Positions 20,964-32,048 of a stretch of 64,000 nt of DNA are shown piece by piece (positions within the stretch are counted from its first letter, which is position 1; each line of letters starts with the position of its first letter). The notes beneath the pieces were generated by a model. That model had not been told where the DNA came from. It was given only the letters and a program-made list of their open reading frames with translations, and searched no databases. The position numbers and the translations under genes were made by a program. The DNA comes from Rehmannia glutinosa (Eukaryota > Streptophyta > Magnoliopsida > Lamiales > Orobanchaceae), in assembly GCA_016081115.2 (NCBI GenBank), contig CM071936.1:89767943-89831942 (forward strand), in the 5' to 3' direction.

Positions 20964-22450
20964 TGATTGGCATGTATTTTGCATGTATTTTGGGACTTAA
21001 TTTTGGCTAGAATGTGTTGATATGCATGCATTACATGAGTAAATAGGGTTTTATTCTTGTTTTATGGAAAAGGATTACGCTTTGCTTGTTTTGTAGAAAT
21101 TCATTAATAATTGCAGCATTTTGACAACAATTCGGGGCATTGCGATAAAGAACCGCAAATAATTGATATAATGTACGAAGTTTGGAGTTGAATCAAGAAG
21201 AAGTCAGATGAACCGAGCGAAAAACGGAAGAAAACGGCCGAGTGCGAGTTGCAGCAGGTGAGCGCGGGCAGGGCGTGCTCCCTAGCACAGCCCGTGCTCA
21301 ACCTAAAAGTGAAGTTTCAATGTTCGACTACCAGCACGGGCTGGTCGTGCTATATAGCACGGCCCGTGCTCCATTCAGTGGTTTGGACAAATTCATGCGG
21401 CACCTAGCACGGGCTGGGCGTGCCCTAGCGCACGGCCCGTGCGCCTCTGTGGGAAAAACAGAGTTTGACTCGTTTTGAACTAGGTTTCGACCCAAAAGAA
21501 GTACAAATAGAGACGGGACGGCCAAAAAAAAAAAGGGGGGCTGATTTTTGCCCTAAGCGAGAGAGAAAAGAGCAATCTTCCACGGGAGAATTGGAGAGAT
21601 CGATCAAGACCGCAACCACACCTTCGAGGATTGAAGATAGATTGAGAGATCGTCATCATCCCCGAGTTCACTCATTCCATAGTATCGTTATTTTCAATTA
21701 GTTAGACATGAACATTAATAATTTGTCTATGGGTTATTTCTTTTCTATGTCTGGCTAAACACTTTGTGATTCCCGGGTTTGGGAGTCTGTTAATGGATAC
21801 TTTTATTTGATGATTAATTGCAATTAAAGTTAATATTTTCCAACCCTATTCAAGTACTTTGCTTTAATTCTTGTTTTATCAAAATGCGTTTGGTTTAACT
21901 TATCTGATGTATTGATTCATAATTCTAACCGATGAGTTTCAATACTAGATCTATGAGTACTTGACATGAATATCTTGCATGATTGAGAAGTCTATGAATA
22001 TTCATGAGGCTTTATAATCTTTTGAACTTTTTGGAGTTGGATATCTCATGTTGAGTAGAGATGCTAGCATAGATATTCCAATCAACGTTTACACGCATCT
22101 CGAGAGAGAGGGTAAATTACTTTTGTGATCGGTCTATAGGGAATAATACGTTTAACTTTAGTTTAATTTATCTGAGAATAAAAGGGGATATTAATTGAAA
22201 CCACAACCTATGAATCCATTCATTATCTTGATCTTTCAATCATTCTTTACTTTGTTTCTTTTAGGATAAATTTCTGCTTTAGTGTTTATAAAACCAATCC
22301 TTCAACTTCCGATAGTCTAGATAAAAATAAGGCTATTACAATCCAGTACTCAGTACATTACTTTATTAGTCCCTATGGATTCGACCTTGCTAACCCTATT
22401 CTATAAACTGCACCGTACACTTGCGGTGAAGCTAAAAAATAAGGCGAACA
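20964..22450 (+). mobile_element. Element A 5' LTR
   Basis: It starts TGATTGGCATG and ends AAGGCGAACA. The U3 part contains three palindromic repeat units (21262-21447), followed by a weak TATA-like GTACAAATAG (21501-21510) and a leader. The 3' LTR at 32049-33515 is collinear, with scattered substitutions and small indels, and lost GGTGAAGCT near its end. Confidence 0.95.
21254..21447. repeat. Three-unit palindromic array in element A 5' LTR
   Basis: Units start at about 21262, 21334 and 21407, a period of 72-73 bp. Each core has the form GCACGGGCTGGGCGTGC, a few bases, then AGCACGGCCCGTGC, so each half and the pair are near-palindromic. The spacers are related to those of the array at 28388-28575 (compare AAATTCATGCGGCACC with AAATTTGCGGCACC). 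Confidence 0.9.
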
Positions 22451-22456
22451 AGTTTT

Positions 22457-22474
22457 TGGCGCCGTTGCCGGGGA
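22457..22474 (+). promoter_or_regulatory. Primer binding site, tRNA-Asp
   Basis: TGGCGCCGTTGCCGGGGA, six bases after the LTR end, is the exact complement of the 3' 18 bases of plant tRNA-Asp(GTC) including CCA, as known for Athila elements. Minus-strand DNA synthesis would start here. Confidence 0.92.
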
Positions 22475-22608
22475 CTAATTAAATATTTAGTACTAATATT
22501 GCGATAAATAGAATTATTTTTAATTTAGACATTTTTTCTTTTTATTTTGTTGTTTAATTTTACTTCTACTGTGTTTGATTTGTTTTCTTTAGTTGGTTCA
22601 GGTAGTGC

Positions 22609-24000
22609 ATGAACACTCGCTCGAAGCAAGGAGAATTAACACCGTTCATACCGGAGGTTGAGGCTTTTGCTAGGCGAATTAGTGCAGCTACTAAACGAGC
22701 AGAAAGACAGCAAGAATAAGCTATGGCAGAGGTAGAAGATAACAACAAAGGCAATAACGGGGTCGATAACGGAGGTAACAATCGGGCCAATAGGGTCAAT
22801 GTCGAGTTACCAATACTAGAGGTTCCGGCAATCCGGCAGTCTAGCAGCAAGTGATTCACGATTACTTTCGCCCACAGACCAATCGCAACTATGGTGGAAT
22901 TGCCAATGTCCCAATCAATGCAAATAACTTTGAGGAAGCTTGCGATCGATCTCGATGGTGCGGAGAATCGGTTTGGGGGTTTCCGTCCCGAGGATCCCAA
23001 CTCTCATCTTGCGAACTTCATGATTTGCAATACCATCAAGATGAATGGGGGGTGATGATCTTTATACGTCTTCGCTATTCCCTTTCTCTTTAAGGGATAA
23101 AGGCTAGAATCAAGCTGAGCACCCTAACTCGGGGAGTGTGAACAAGCAGGGATGGCTGCGTCACGATTTTTGTTTAAATACTTCCCACCAAGCAAGCGCA
23201 CTACAACTCAAAAGTGAGATCACTCGATTCGAGCGGTTTGACTCACGAGCCTTTGTATGAGGCCAGGAGAGATTTAGGGATTTGTTGACGAGGTGCCCGC
23301 AGCCACGGATTTCTGAAGATCAACGGCTCGCTTCTTTTACAATGGGTTGATGGGGCGAGACTAGATCGTTTGTGGATGCTTCTGACGGAGACGCTCTACT
23401 TGCACGATTTCCGGAAGATGCATCCAACTTGTTGGAGAGATGGCTATGAATAGCTATCGGTGGCCCTCCGAGAGGACTAATGTGAAAAGGGTGGCGAAGT
23501 TGCGATTCGGACCAATTAAGGAGTTGGCGGACTCGGATTTGTGTTGACAAGCCAATTGAGTGCATTGACGAAGGCAAATGAAACGCGGGTGCAAGTAATG
23601 GGGAGTTCCTCTAGATCGATAGAGGAAGCAAATTATGTTAATAACCAGAATTTGATAATTTCGAACAATCAAACTCCCACTCATTACCATCGAGTTTGAG
23701 GAACCATGAGAACTTCTCCTACGCAAAACGAAGAACGTGATACAACCACCAGGGGGTTTAATGTGACAAACGGGGTCATTCTTTGCAGAGCCTAAACCAA
23801 CTATGGAGGATATTTTCACCTCGTTTATGAGTGAGGGCGAGCAATTCAATAAGGATGAGGCGAAGCTGGATAAAATCGAAAACCATGTCACACAATTGGG
23901 GTCCCGGATGAAGAATCTTGAAACCCAAATTGGTCAAATAGCTACGATTATTGGTGGGCGCATCGAGAAAGGCCAATTTTCGAGCAACACCGGAGGTTAA
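22609..24000 (+). pseudogene. Element A gag (Athila type)
   Basis: An ATG at 22609 starts a basic N-terminus, closed by a stop after 36 codons. The conserved capsid block GGFRPEDPNSHLANF lies at about 22976-23020, followed by many frameshifts. The C-terminal part is open at 23803-24000, with a heptad-like stretch (LDKIENHVTQLGSRMKNLET) and IGQIATIIGGR, matching the end of gag seen in B at 33521. It would form the virus-like particle. It is strongly decayed between 23040 and 23800. Confidence 0.85.
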
Positions 24001-24469
24001 TCCAAAGGAGCGAGTGTAAAGCCATTCGTGCGAGTGGTGGAACGGAATACGAGGGGCCAAAAATACCATAAAATCTTGAACGATCGTAGGGGCACGTCCG
24101 TGTGCCACCGCGCGGCCGCCCATGCGCCTGCTAGGCTGCGATCGTCATCTTATGGAGACGCGAAAAGCAAAGGGTGATGTTGAGGCCGAGGAAGGAGATG
24201 AGGATCATCTTCTTTGAACAAAAGGAAATTTGAGAAGCTTAAATCTTCCTCTAACCCTGATATTTCTAAACTTAATGTTCCTTCCTTTTCCCCAGCGTTT
24301 TCAAAAGAAAAAGTTAGATCATAATTTGCCATGTTTTTGGATATATTTAAGCGCATATTAACATTCTTTTTGCGGACGCATTGGAGCGGATGCCCAATTA
24401 CGCTAAATTTACGAAGGATGTTATGTCAAAGAAGAGAAAGATGGTGGTTGGAGACGTGTCGATAGAAGA

Positions 24470-24800
24470 ATGAAGTGCGATAATCGGAGGAAACTACCAC
24501 ATAAATTAAAAGATCAGGGGAGTTTCACTATCATTTGTGCTATTGGTGATGTTTTCTTTAAGAAAGCACTATGTGATTTAGGAGCGAGTATTAACTTGAT
24601 GCCTTTGTCCATTTTCAGGAAACTTGGATTGGGAGATATGAAGCCATCTACGGTCACCTTACAACTCGCGAACCGATCACTCACGTATCCGAAGGGAATC
24701 ATCGAGGATGTGCTTGACAAAGTTGATAAATTCATATTCCTGTGGATTTTTGGTCTTTGGATATGGATGAGGACAAAGCGTCCCTTTGATACTTGGGCGT
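24470..24800 (+). pseudogene. Element A aspartic protease
   Basis: LPHKLKDQGSFTI leads into the retropepsin core ALCDLGASINLMP (catalytic Asp codon at about 24574; DLG replaces the usual DTG/DSG, as is typical of Athila), then SIFRKLGLGDMKPSTVTLQLA. The enzyme would cut the gag-pol polyprotein. The frame stays open beyond the domain but drifts out of phase after about 24740. Confidence 0.9.
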
Positions 24801-24831
24801 CCATTCCTAGCTACGGGGAAGGCCTTGATAG

Positions 24832-25659
24832 ATGTGCGAAGGGGAGAGCTCATTACGGGTTAATGATGAGCATGTTTTATTTACTATCTATAAGGCACTT
24901 CAATTTCATGATGGTGTTGAAAATTGTAATTTCATAGGCGTAGTTGAATCTTGCATTGATGAGTATGCGGATCATACATTGTTTAGGGATGATTTAGAGT
25001 TTGGTTTTACACATTCGTGTTCAACATCAAACATGATGATTGATTATGATAACCAAGACTTGTATGATTGCGTCTGTGCTTTAGATAACATGCGGGAGCT
25101 GCGAGAAGTGCAAGAGGCGCACACACTTGAGAAAACGCGTCGGGGAGTCCATTTACGGGCGCACGACCCGTGCTCCAGAGCACGCCCAGGTCATGCACAT
25201 AGTCGAAGAAAAGCTGGAAAACCTGAAGAGAGCACAGCCCGTGCATCAGAGCACGGTCACCCCGTGACTAAGGTCGAGAGAAAAGACGAGATACCTGAAG
25301 AAAGCACGACCCGTGCCCCTGAGCACGGGCAACCCGTGCGTCCATCCGAAGAGGCCACTTCGAACCCAAAACTCAAACCTTTGCCCGAGCATATCAAATA
25401 TGCATTCCTTGGAGCGAATAACACGAGTCTGGTAATCCTATCATCTCTTTTAACTTCAGTTCAACTCGATAAATTGCTTAGGGTGTTAAGAAAACACAAG
25501 TCGGCAATAGGTTGGTCAATCTCTGATTTAAAAGGCATCAGTCCATCGATTGTAATGCATAATATTAGAATGGAAGATGTCTATAAACCCTCGGTGCAAA
25601 ATCAAAGAAGATTAAACCCTATAATACAAGAAGTTGTTCGAAAAGAGGTTTTAAAATAG
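24832..25659 (+). pseudogene. Element A pol linker with repeat-derived peptide
   Basis: This open stretch joins protease to RT. Its N-terminal half is acidic. Its middle (25150-25345) is made of three palindromic DNA units translated into Arg/His/Pro-rich peptide, with ESTARASEHGHPV and ESTTRAPEHGQPV in phase. The C-terminal part has the conserved block LPEHIKYAFLGANN...VLRKHKSAIGWSISDLKGISPS that precedes RT in Athila pol. A stop follows KEVLK at 25657-25659. Confidence 0.88.
25155..25345. repeat. Palindromic array inside element A coding region
   Basis: Units begin at 25161, 25232 and 25304 (71 and 72 bp apart), each with GCACGACCCGTGC-type and GAGCACG...CGTGC halves. They have the same period and core as the arrays in the LTRs and at 28388-28575. 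Units 2 and 3 are in the same reading phase; unit 1 is shifted by one base. Confidence 0.88.
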
Positions 25660-26823
25660 TTAGATGCTAGAATTATATATGCTATTTTTGATAGTTCTTA
25701 GGTAAGTCCGGTGCAAGTGGTACCGAAGAAAGGGGGGATTACTGTAGTTAGAAACGAAAGTGATGTGGTTATTGCAACTGGAGTAGTTACTGGGTGGTGT
25801 ATTTGCATTGATTATAAGAAGTTAAATGATGCTACTCGCAAAGATCACTTTCCCCTTCCCTTTATTGATATGATGCTAGATCGCTTGGCGGGATATGATT
25901 ACTATTGTTTTCTCGATGGTTATTCTGGGTATAACCAGATCATGATTGCCCCGGAAGACCAAGAGAAAACGACATTTACATGCCCCTATGGTACATTTGC
26001 ATTTCGCAGAATGCCATTCGGACTATGTAACGCGCCCGCAACTTTTCAGCGATGCATGATGGCTATCTTTCATGATTTCATTGAGAAAATAATGGAGGTT
26101 TTTATGGATGATTTTTCTGTGTTTGGAGACTCATTTGATCATTGCTTGGATAACCTTTCTCTAGTTTTGCAGAGATGCGAGGAGACTAACCTTGCTTTAA
26201 ATTGGGAAAAGTGCCATTTCATGGTACATGATGGCATTGTATTAGGCCACCGAGTCTCTTCTGCAAGTTTAGAAGTTGATAGAGCGAAGGTCGTTGCAAT
26301 TGAGAAACTCCCACCTCCAACAAACGAGAAGGCCATTAGAAGCTTTTTGGGGCACGCCGGATTCTACAGAAGGTTTATCCGTGACTTTTCTAAAATCACT
26401 AAACCTTTGAGTCAGTTATTGGAAAAAGATACTGCTTTCAATTTTTCCAATGATTGTTTGCAGGCTTTTGAGATTCTGAAGAAGGCTTTGGTGACAGCAC
26501 CAATTCTAGTAGTTCTGGATTGGAGTCAGCCCTTCGAGCTAATGTGTGATGCCAACGACTTTGCAGTTGGGGCTTTTTTGGGTCAGAAAAGAGACAAGTT
26601 GTTCAGAGCAATCTATTATGCGAGCAGAACTTTAGACAGCGCCCAGCAAAACTACACCACCACTGAGAAGGAAATTCTGGCAATTGTGTTTGCATTCGAT
26701 AAGTTCCGATCTTACTTGATTGGAACTAAGACGATAGTCCACACCGACCACCTGGCGATCAAATATTTATTCGACAAGAAGGATGCCAAACCGAGACTGA
26801 TTCGGTGGATCCTTTTGTTGTAG
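25660..26823 (+). pseudogene. Element A reverse transcriptase and RNase H
   Basis: A 370-residue open frame (25711-26823) holds the Ty3-type RT: WCICIDYKKLND, then FPLPFIDMMLDRL, FLDGYSGYNQI, TFAFRRMPFGLCNAPATFQ and the catalytic FMDDF (26101-26115). The RNase H region follows, with FELMCDANDFAVGAFLGQ, YASRTLD, NYTTTEKEILAIVFA and TDHLAIKYLF. Conserved aspartates of both domains are visible. A single stop at 26821-26823 interrupts the end (RWILLL then EFDV). This is the best-preserved part of A. It would copy element RNA to DNA. Confidence 0.95.
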
Positions 26824-28036
26824 GAGTTCGATGTAAAAATTCAGGATGGAAAGGGTTGCGAGAATGTAGTAGCCGATCACTCGTCCAGGCTGGAATATAA
26901 TAAAGAGGAGAAAGAAAGCACGGAGGCAATTAAGGAGGAATTCCCCGATGAGCAACTTCTAATGTTACAGGCTAAATTCCCATGGTATGCGGATTTTGTT
27001 AATTATTTGGTTGCAGGGGTCTTGCCTCCAGATTTATCATCCAATCAAAAGAAGAAATTCCTCCATGATGTCAAGTTCTACATGTGGGACGACCCCTTGC
27101 TCTTTAAGAGTGCGCATACACCATCATTCGACGATGTGTGCCTCAAGAAGAGTGGGAGGAGTTCTACACATTCTTCACGGGGGACATGCCATTCTTCACC
27201 TTCCGGGGACACAATGTGATAGGTGATGCGGGGAACATCTCAAGACGACATGAGATGCCCATGACCAATGTGATGGAGGTCGAACTCTTTGATGTGTGGG
27301 GGATCGACTTTATGGGCCCCTTTCCATCTTCGTCGGGTTATCAATATATTCTACTTGCAGTGGAGTACGTATCTCGATGGGTTGAGGCGATTCCGGCACA
27401 AACCAATGATGCGCGAGTAGTGCTCAAATTCCTAAAGAAAAATATATTCACTCGGTTTGGAACCCGAGAGCTTTGATTAGCGACGGGGGGTCATACTTTG
27501 TGAATAAATTGATGAGCACTTTACTTGCGAAGTACGGGGTCAAGCACAAGGTGGCATTAGCATACCATCCGCAAGCAAACGGGCAAGCAGAGGTAGCCAA
27601 TCGCGAGATTAAGCAAATTTTGGAGAAGACAGTAAATATAAATCGCAAGGATTGGGCCATGAAGTTAGATGATGCGTTGTGGGCATATCTGACTGCGTAC
27701 AAGACACTATTGGGCACATCATCGTATCAGTTAGTATTCGGGAAATCATGCCACTTGCCCGTAGAATTGGAGCATAAGGCGTTTTGGGCTGTGAAGAAGT
27801 TAAATTTTGACTTCCAAGCAGCGGGTGAGAAGAGGCTCTTGCACTTAAATAAGATGAAGGAGTTATGGGATGAAGCTTATGAAAATTCCCGGATCTACAA
27901 GGAGCGAACCAAAAGATGGCACGATCTAATGATAAAGAAGAGAGATTTTTTACCCGGTGAACAAGTCCTTTTGTTTAACTCGCGTCTTAAACTCTTTCCA
28001 GGAAAACTTAAGTCTAGATGGTCGGGCCATTTGTGA
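26824..28036 (+). pseudogene. Element A integrase
   Basis: After the stop, the linker (EFDVKIQDGKGCENVVADH) and an acidic stretch lead to an integrase whose N-terminal HHCC zinc finger is scrambled by a frameshift near 27140-27230. The core continues with VWGIDFMGPFPSSSGYQYI (first Asp) in the frame 27138-27476, then, one frame over, ISDGGSYF (second Asp) and HPQANGQAEVANREIK (the Glu) in 27473-28036. The C-terminal part has GEQVLLFNSRLKLFPGKLKSRW. It would insert the cDNA into chromosomes. At least two frameshifts leave it inactive. Confidence 0.93.
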
Positions 28037-28384
28037 TAAAGAAGGTGTTAAATCCTCAGGGAATAGTGGAGTTGTTGAGTCGAGATGGGGAGCGTTCATG
28101 GTAAATGGACGAGGAGGATCAAACATTACCTTAATAGAGATCAAAAGGAAGAGGTGACACACCTCACTTTGCTAGAGCCGTGATCGAGTAAACAAGCGTC
28201 AAGTTATAGACGTTAAATTTAGCGCTTGTTGGGAGGCAACCAAACGGTTTGCTGTTTTATTTCTTCCCATGTTTTCTTGGTTTGTTTTCCCTTTTTTAAG
28301 TTAGGATTTATTTGCTTTCATAGGCTAGGATTTTCTTGCTTTCCCTATTTAAAAAAATTTGAAAAATACGAGCTGAATTGCGGT
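28037..28384 (+). other. Element A post-pol conserved non-coding segment
   Basis: It contains AGCGCTTGTTGGGAGGCAAC (28221-28240), a motif that also appears, degenerate, in element C at 41450-41465. The motif marks the end of the gag-pol unit in this lineage. T-rich DNA follows it. Function unknown. Confidence 0.6.
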
Positions 28385-28385
28385 A

Positions 28386-28575
28386 CCCAGCACGAGCTAG
28401 GCGTGCGCATTGCGCACGGCCCGTGCGGGTACCAGCCTTTGAGAATAAATTTGCGGCACCCCGCACGGGCAGCCCGTGCTCCAGGCGCACGGCCCATGCA
28501 GTACCCATATTTTTTGGCTTGAATGTTCGGCCCCTAGCACGGGCCACCCGTGCTCTAGATCACGGCACGTGCTCC
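28386..28575. repeat. Three-unit palindromic array downstream of element A pol
   Basis: Units at 28390, 28463 and 28537 (73 and 74 bp apart) have GCACGGGC...CCCGTGCT-type palindromic cores and GCGGCACC-type spacers shared with the LTR array. This lies between the integrase and the env-position ORF. Confidence 0.9.
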
Positions 28576-29208
28576 TGTCTGCTGAGACAGACATAAGACG
28601 GGCAGGGGGCATAATTTTTCTGGAAAAAACCTCTCTCTCTCGCGCGGAAACACCCATAGAAGCACCACTCTGCAAATTTTTGTAATCCCTTCTTGGATTT
28701 TCACTACATACTCACCTCCCACACTACCCACACAAGAATTACACCTTTCAACTTGCTTTAAAGTAAGGATTTGGGGTAAAAGGGCACCTAGGGTTCAACT
28801 TTCAAATTTTTTTGAATTCTCGGGATTTAAGGTATGAATTGCACTTTTTATTTCGAATTTCTTGAGGATTATGGATTAGAGATGTTATATGGTGCATGTT
28901 TGATGATTTTGCCATGAATTTGATTGAATTTTTCTATTGGGCATTTTATCGAACACCTTGTGGGTGGTTGAATTAGGATGTTTTTGGTTGATTGCTTGAT
29001 GAATTATACATGAGCTCGATTGTTTAGGGTGTTAGGACTAGGAATCTCTGCAATTATATTGTTGTTTGGGCTTGGAAGCTTAATTGTGAATTAATTTGTT
29101 GAGATGAGACACTATACCTTACGTTGATTGTTGTATGTAATTCATCGTTTTTTTTACTTGGCACGTACAAATTCTTACAATTGTTTTGCCAGGTACTCAT
29201 TCGAACAA
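28576..29208. other. Non-coding spacer of element A
   Basis: This is the leader between the palindromic array and the env-position ORF. It is T-rich in the second half. No further feature was recognised. Confidence 0.5.
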
Positions 29209-30536
29209 ATGGATGAACCAAGGAACTAACCGAATAGAGGTAGACGAGGATGGGGGGCCACCACCGCACGTGCGCCACCACACCCAGACAGCCCGGAGGC
29301 TTACGGGCTCACTTTGACAGAGAATGACGAAATTGATAGGTGGAAGCGGCTGATCACTCGTTCTTTCATGCCCACACGCTATGCCGACGATGAGTGTACC
29401 CGAGCTCTCGGGATACATAAGGAGGTTTGGCATATGTTTGAACGAGTTGGATGGACCGCCTTCATGGAAGGGCGGTGGCCGACATTTAAGACACTCGCGC
29501 TCGAGTTCCTGAGCACTGTGGAGGTTATGGAGACGCGAGTCAGAAGTGAACCTCAGAAAATTCGGTTTAGATTGGGCAACGAATGGAGGCACGTCATTAT
29601 CGCCGAACTTAACCATATTTTTGGGGTACCATCGACGCCGTCTTAGGACGCCGCAAATTATAGCTCGCATGAATTCTGGCGATTGTTGACTGAAACCCCA
29701 GAAACCGGCCTGATGCAATATGCAACACGCACATCCAAGGCCTCGTCACTCCGCAACCCCGTATTCCGCTACATCCAAAAAGTGATGGCCCATTCAGTGT
29801 ACGCTCGACACAACAACGGGGGTATGCAAGCTCAGGAGCTATACCTACTTTGGTGTATGCTCACCCGCACCCTTATAATATGGCGGCGTACTTTGTGGAA
29901 CACGCCGTTTACATTTCTCGGCCAGGACGCGGGATAATATTAATTGGGGAATGATAACCCCCATTGCTCAACATTTTGGGGTTGATATGCGCCGAATGGA
30001 GCCGATAGAGGCGAGAGAGAAGCATCAACATGAACGCCCTCCGCACCATGAAGATCATAATCAAAGGAGAACATCCTCTATTTTCAACAAAAAGTCGGGT
30101 CTGCTTTCCCCCTCCCTAACCCGCAACTCACTGCTATGGTGGACAATCAAAGTAATCGGCTCCTAAACTCGAGGCACATATCGGGTCATGGACGGCCCGA
30201 CCGCACAAAAAAGGAGGAGGGTAGCGGGGTTACCCGATGAAGAGGATTTGGTGATGGAGAAAAAGGAGTACGATCGGCACGAGAGGGGCTTGACGGGGAG
30301 GCTTCCCACAGGGCGGCCCAGGACATTCGAGAGCTCCCACCAAGGTGAGGAGCGTGGGGATAGTGCGATCATGATAGACTCTATGCTCTTGAGGAGAGCA
30401 TGCGGCAAAGATAGGGATGACTTCAAAGCATCACTAGGATGAGTTCGTGCTTTCCGAGCGGAAGCGGGGAGCAAAGGTACCAGGCACATGAGCAACGGGA
30501 GTTGGAGATATTGCAAGCGTTACATCGATTCAAATA
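29209..30536 (+). pseudogene. Element A env-position ORF (ATHILA ORF-1 family)
   Basis: An ATG at 29209 begins a frame with stops at 29227 and 29644. The conserved part has LTENDEIDRWKRLITRSF, then ARYAD-like sequence, VGWTAFMEGRWPTFKTLALEFL and FRLGNEWRHVIIAELNHIFGVP. The same frame resumes after the stop with FWRLLTETPETG and LYLLWCMLTRT. A charged C-terminal part (30188-30442) follows in another frame. Proteins of this family sit where retroviruses carry env, but no signal peptide or transmembrane helix is visible here. Function unknown. Identification is by family resemblance. Confidence 0.78.
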
Positions 30537-32048
30537 GCATATCTCCCGGGCCACTTTCCGCCTCCATCCCCCCACTCGATCCGAGTCCTTTCCACATTTT
30601 TCTTTGAAATTCTACCTTCTCTTCTATGTGCTATAATTTCATTCAAGTTTGGGGGAGAGGTAGTAATTTTATTGAAGGGTGTGGCATTTTTGCATTCATG
30701 TAGTTGTATTTAGAGCATGTAGTATGCATTTCATTAGAAGTTTTTGATTTTTTTTAGCACGTTTATTGCTTTAGCATTGCTTTCTTAGTTGTTTAGGGAG
30801 TGAGTTGACCGCTATTGTGTGTTTGTTGATCTTGGGAGCATGTGTTGAACAATTTATGTTGTTTTGAATTGGGTGTTGAGCGTGGGTTGACCGGGTTGAG
30901 AATAATTAATATGGAGCATGTGATTATTGGGATCATGGTTAATACACTTTGAATTATGCACTTACAAGCCTGTGAGATTTTTGAGCCTTTACTGCTTTCA
31001 TATTATGCAGTCTTGTTTGTTGATTGAGTGTGTCATTCTTGTTGAGTTGAATTCTAGAACTTGCTCTGGTATCTCCGTCAAAGTCACATGTTGTATGAAT
31101 TCATGAAAATGATTTTAGGCCATTTTTGTTAAGCCTTTCAAGCCTTTTTGCCTACCTTATGATATTTGATTTCCCTAGTTAGCCAATTTGAGCCTATTGC
31201 CTGATTTTTGATAGCCACATTTCAAGCCTTAAAACTTAACTTGATATATCTGTTACCCTAAGCTTGAGCGTATAGCATTGAGTAAAGGGATTGAATAAAG
31301 GGTTGAATGAAAGGGTATCGAGAAGTTAGAAAATAGTGTATATATTGGGTGACTGAGAATAAAACAAGAAAAAAGAGAAAAAGGGAGGATACTCACAAAA
31401 CAGTCGAAAAAACTGGGAAAAAAAACGACTGAAAAAAAAGTGAGTCACCGTAAGTAATATATATGGAAATTGTGATTGTGATGTAAGGCGAAGGAGAATG
31501 AATTGTATGAAAAAGAAGGGAGAAATAGATATGTGATAGGAAAAGGTGATTGGGGGTGCATAGTTGATTTGAATAAGAATAAGTGTTTGAGAAAAACAAT
31601 GCGCTTACCAATCTATATGTTTGAATTTGAGTCACTTTATCCGTATTTCCCTACCTTAACCAAAGAGCCTTCATTACAACCATAAACAAAGTTCTTTCTG
31701 ATTTATGAATTGCATACAAACGAGTGGCGGAGATGTGAGACGATTTGCAAGCAAATGGTAATTCTTCAGCATTGATATGACTTGAGCGAATACACGTCCC
31801 TTATTATTCTAGTGAGTAGAGTATACACTTTATCCATGAGAGGCATGATTTGAAGTGTTTTACCATGATTTTGATAGACTTGTGCTCCGTGTTAGATATT
31901 TGAAACTTGGTTGGGTTGTGCTTGATGTCTAGTGATTAACGACATGAATTGTGATGCGGTGTTCTTGAGTTGCTCTTCTTTACCCCTTTTGTGTTGTCTT
32001 GTTTATAAAGTGTTGATCGGGATTGTCAACAGTTTAAGTTTAAAGGTT
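30537..32048 (+). other. Element A 3' non-coding region
   Basis: It begins with a polypurine-like AAGTTTGGGGGAGAGG (30644-30659) and continues with the lineage-shared block around CTAGAACTTGCTCTGG and CCCTAGTTAGCCAATTTGAGCC (31053-31205). Clear relatives of this block occur in C (42200-42370) and B (36370-36540). The true tract just before the 3' LTR (about 32030-32048, AGTTTAAGTTTAAAGG) has lost its G-run. Confidence 0.7.

Noticed and set aside
21254..21447. CRISPR-like array of regularly spaced palindromic repeats
   Set aside because: This is a plant LTR. The spacers are related to each other and only three units exist; it is a tandem repeat within a retrotransposon.
22566..24356. Minus-strand open frames of 115-145 codons
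   Set aside because: They are antisense to element A's gag; the plus strand carries recognisable gag blocks.
28226..28685. Arg/Pro/Cys-rich short proteins on both strands
   Set aside because: They are translations of the palindromic repeat array, which reads open on both strands because of its symmetry and GC-richness.
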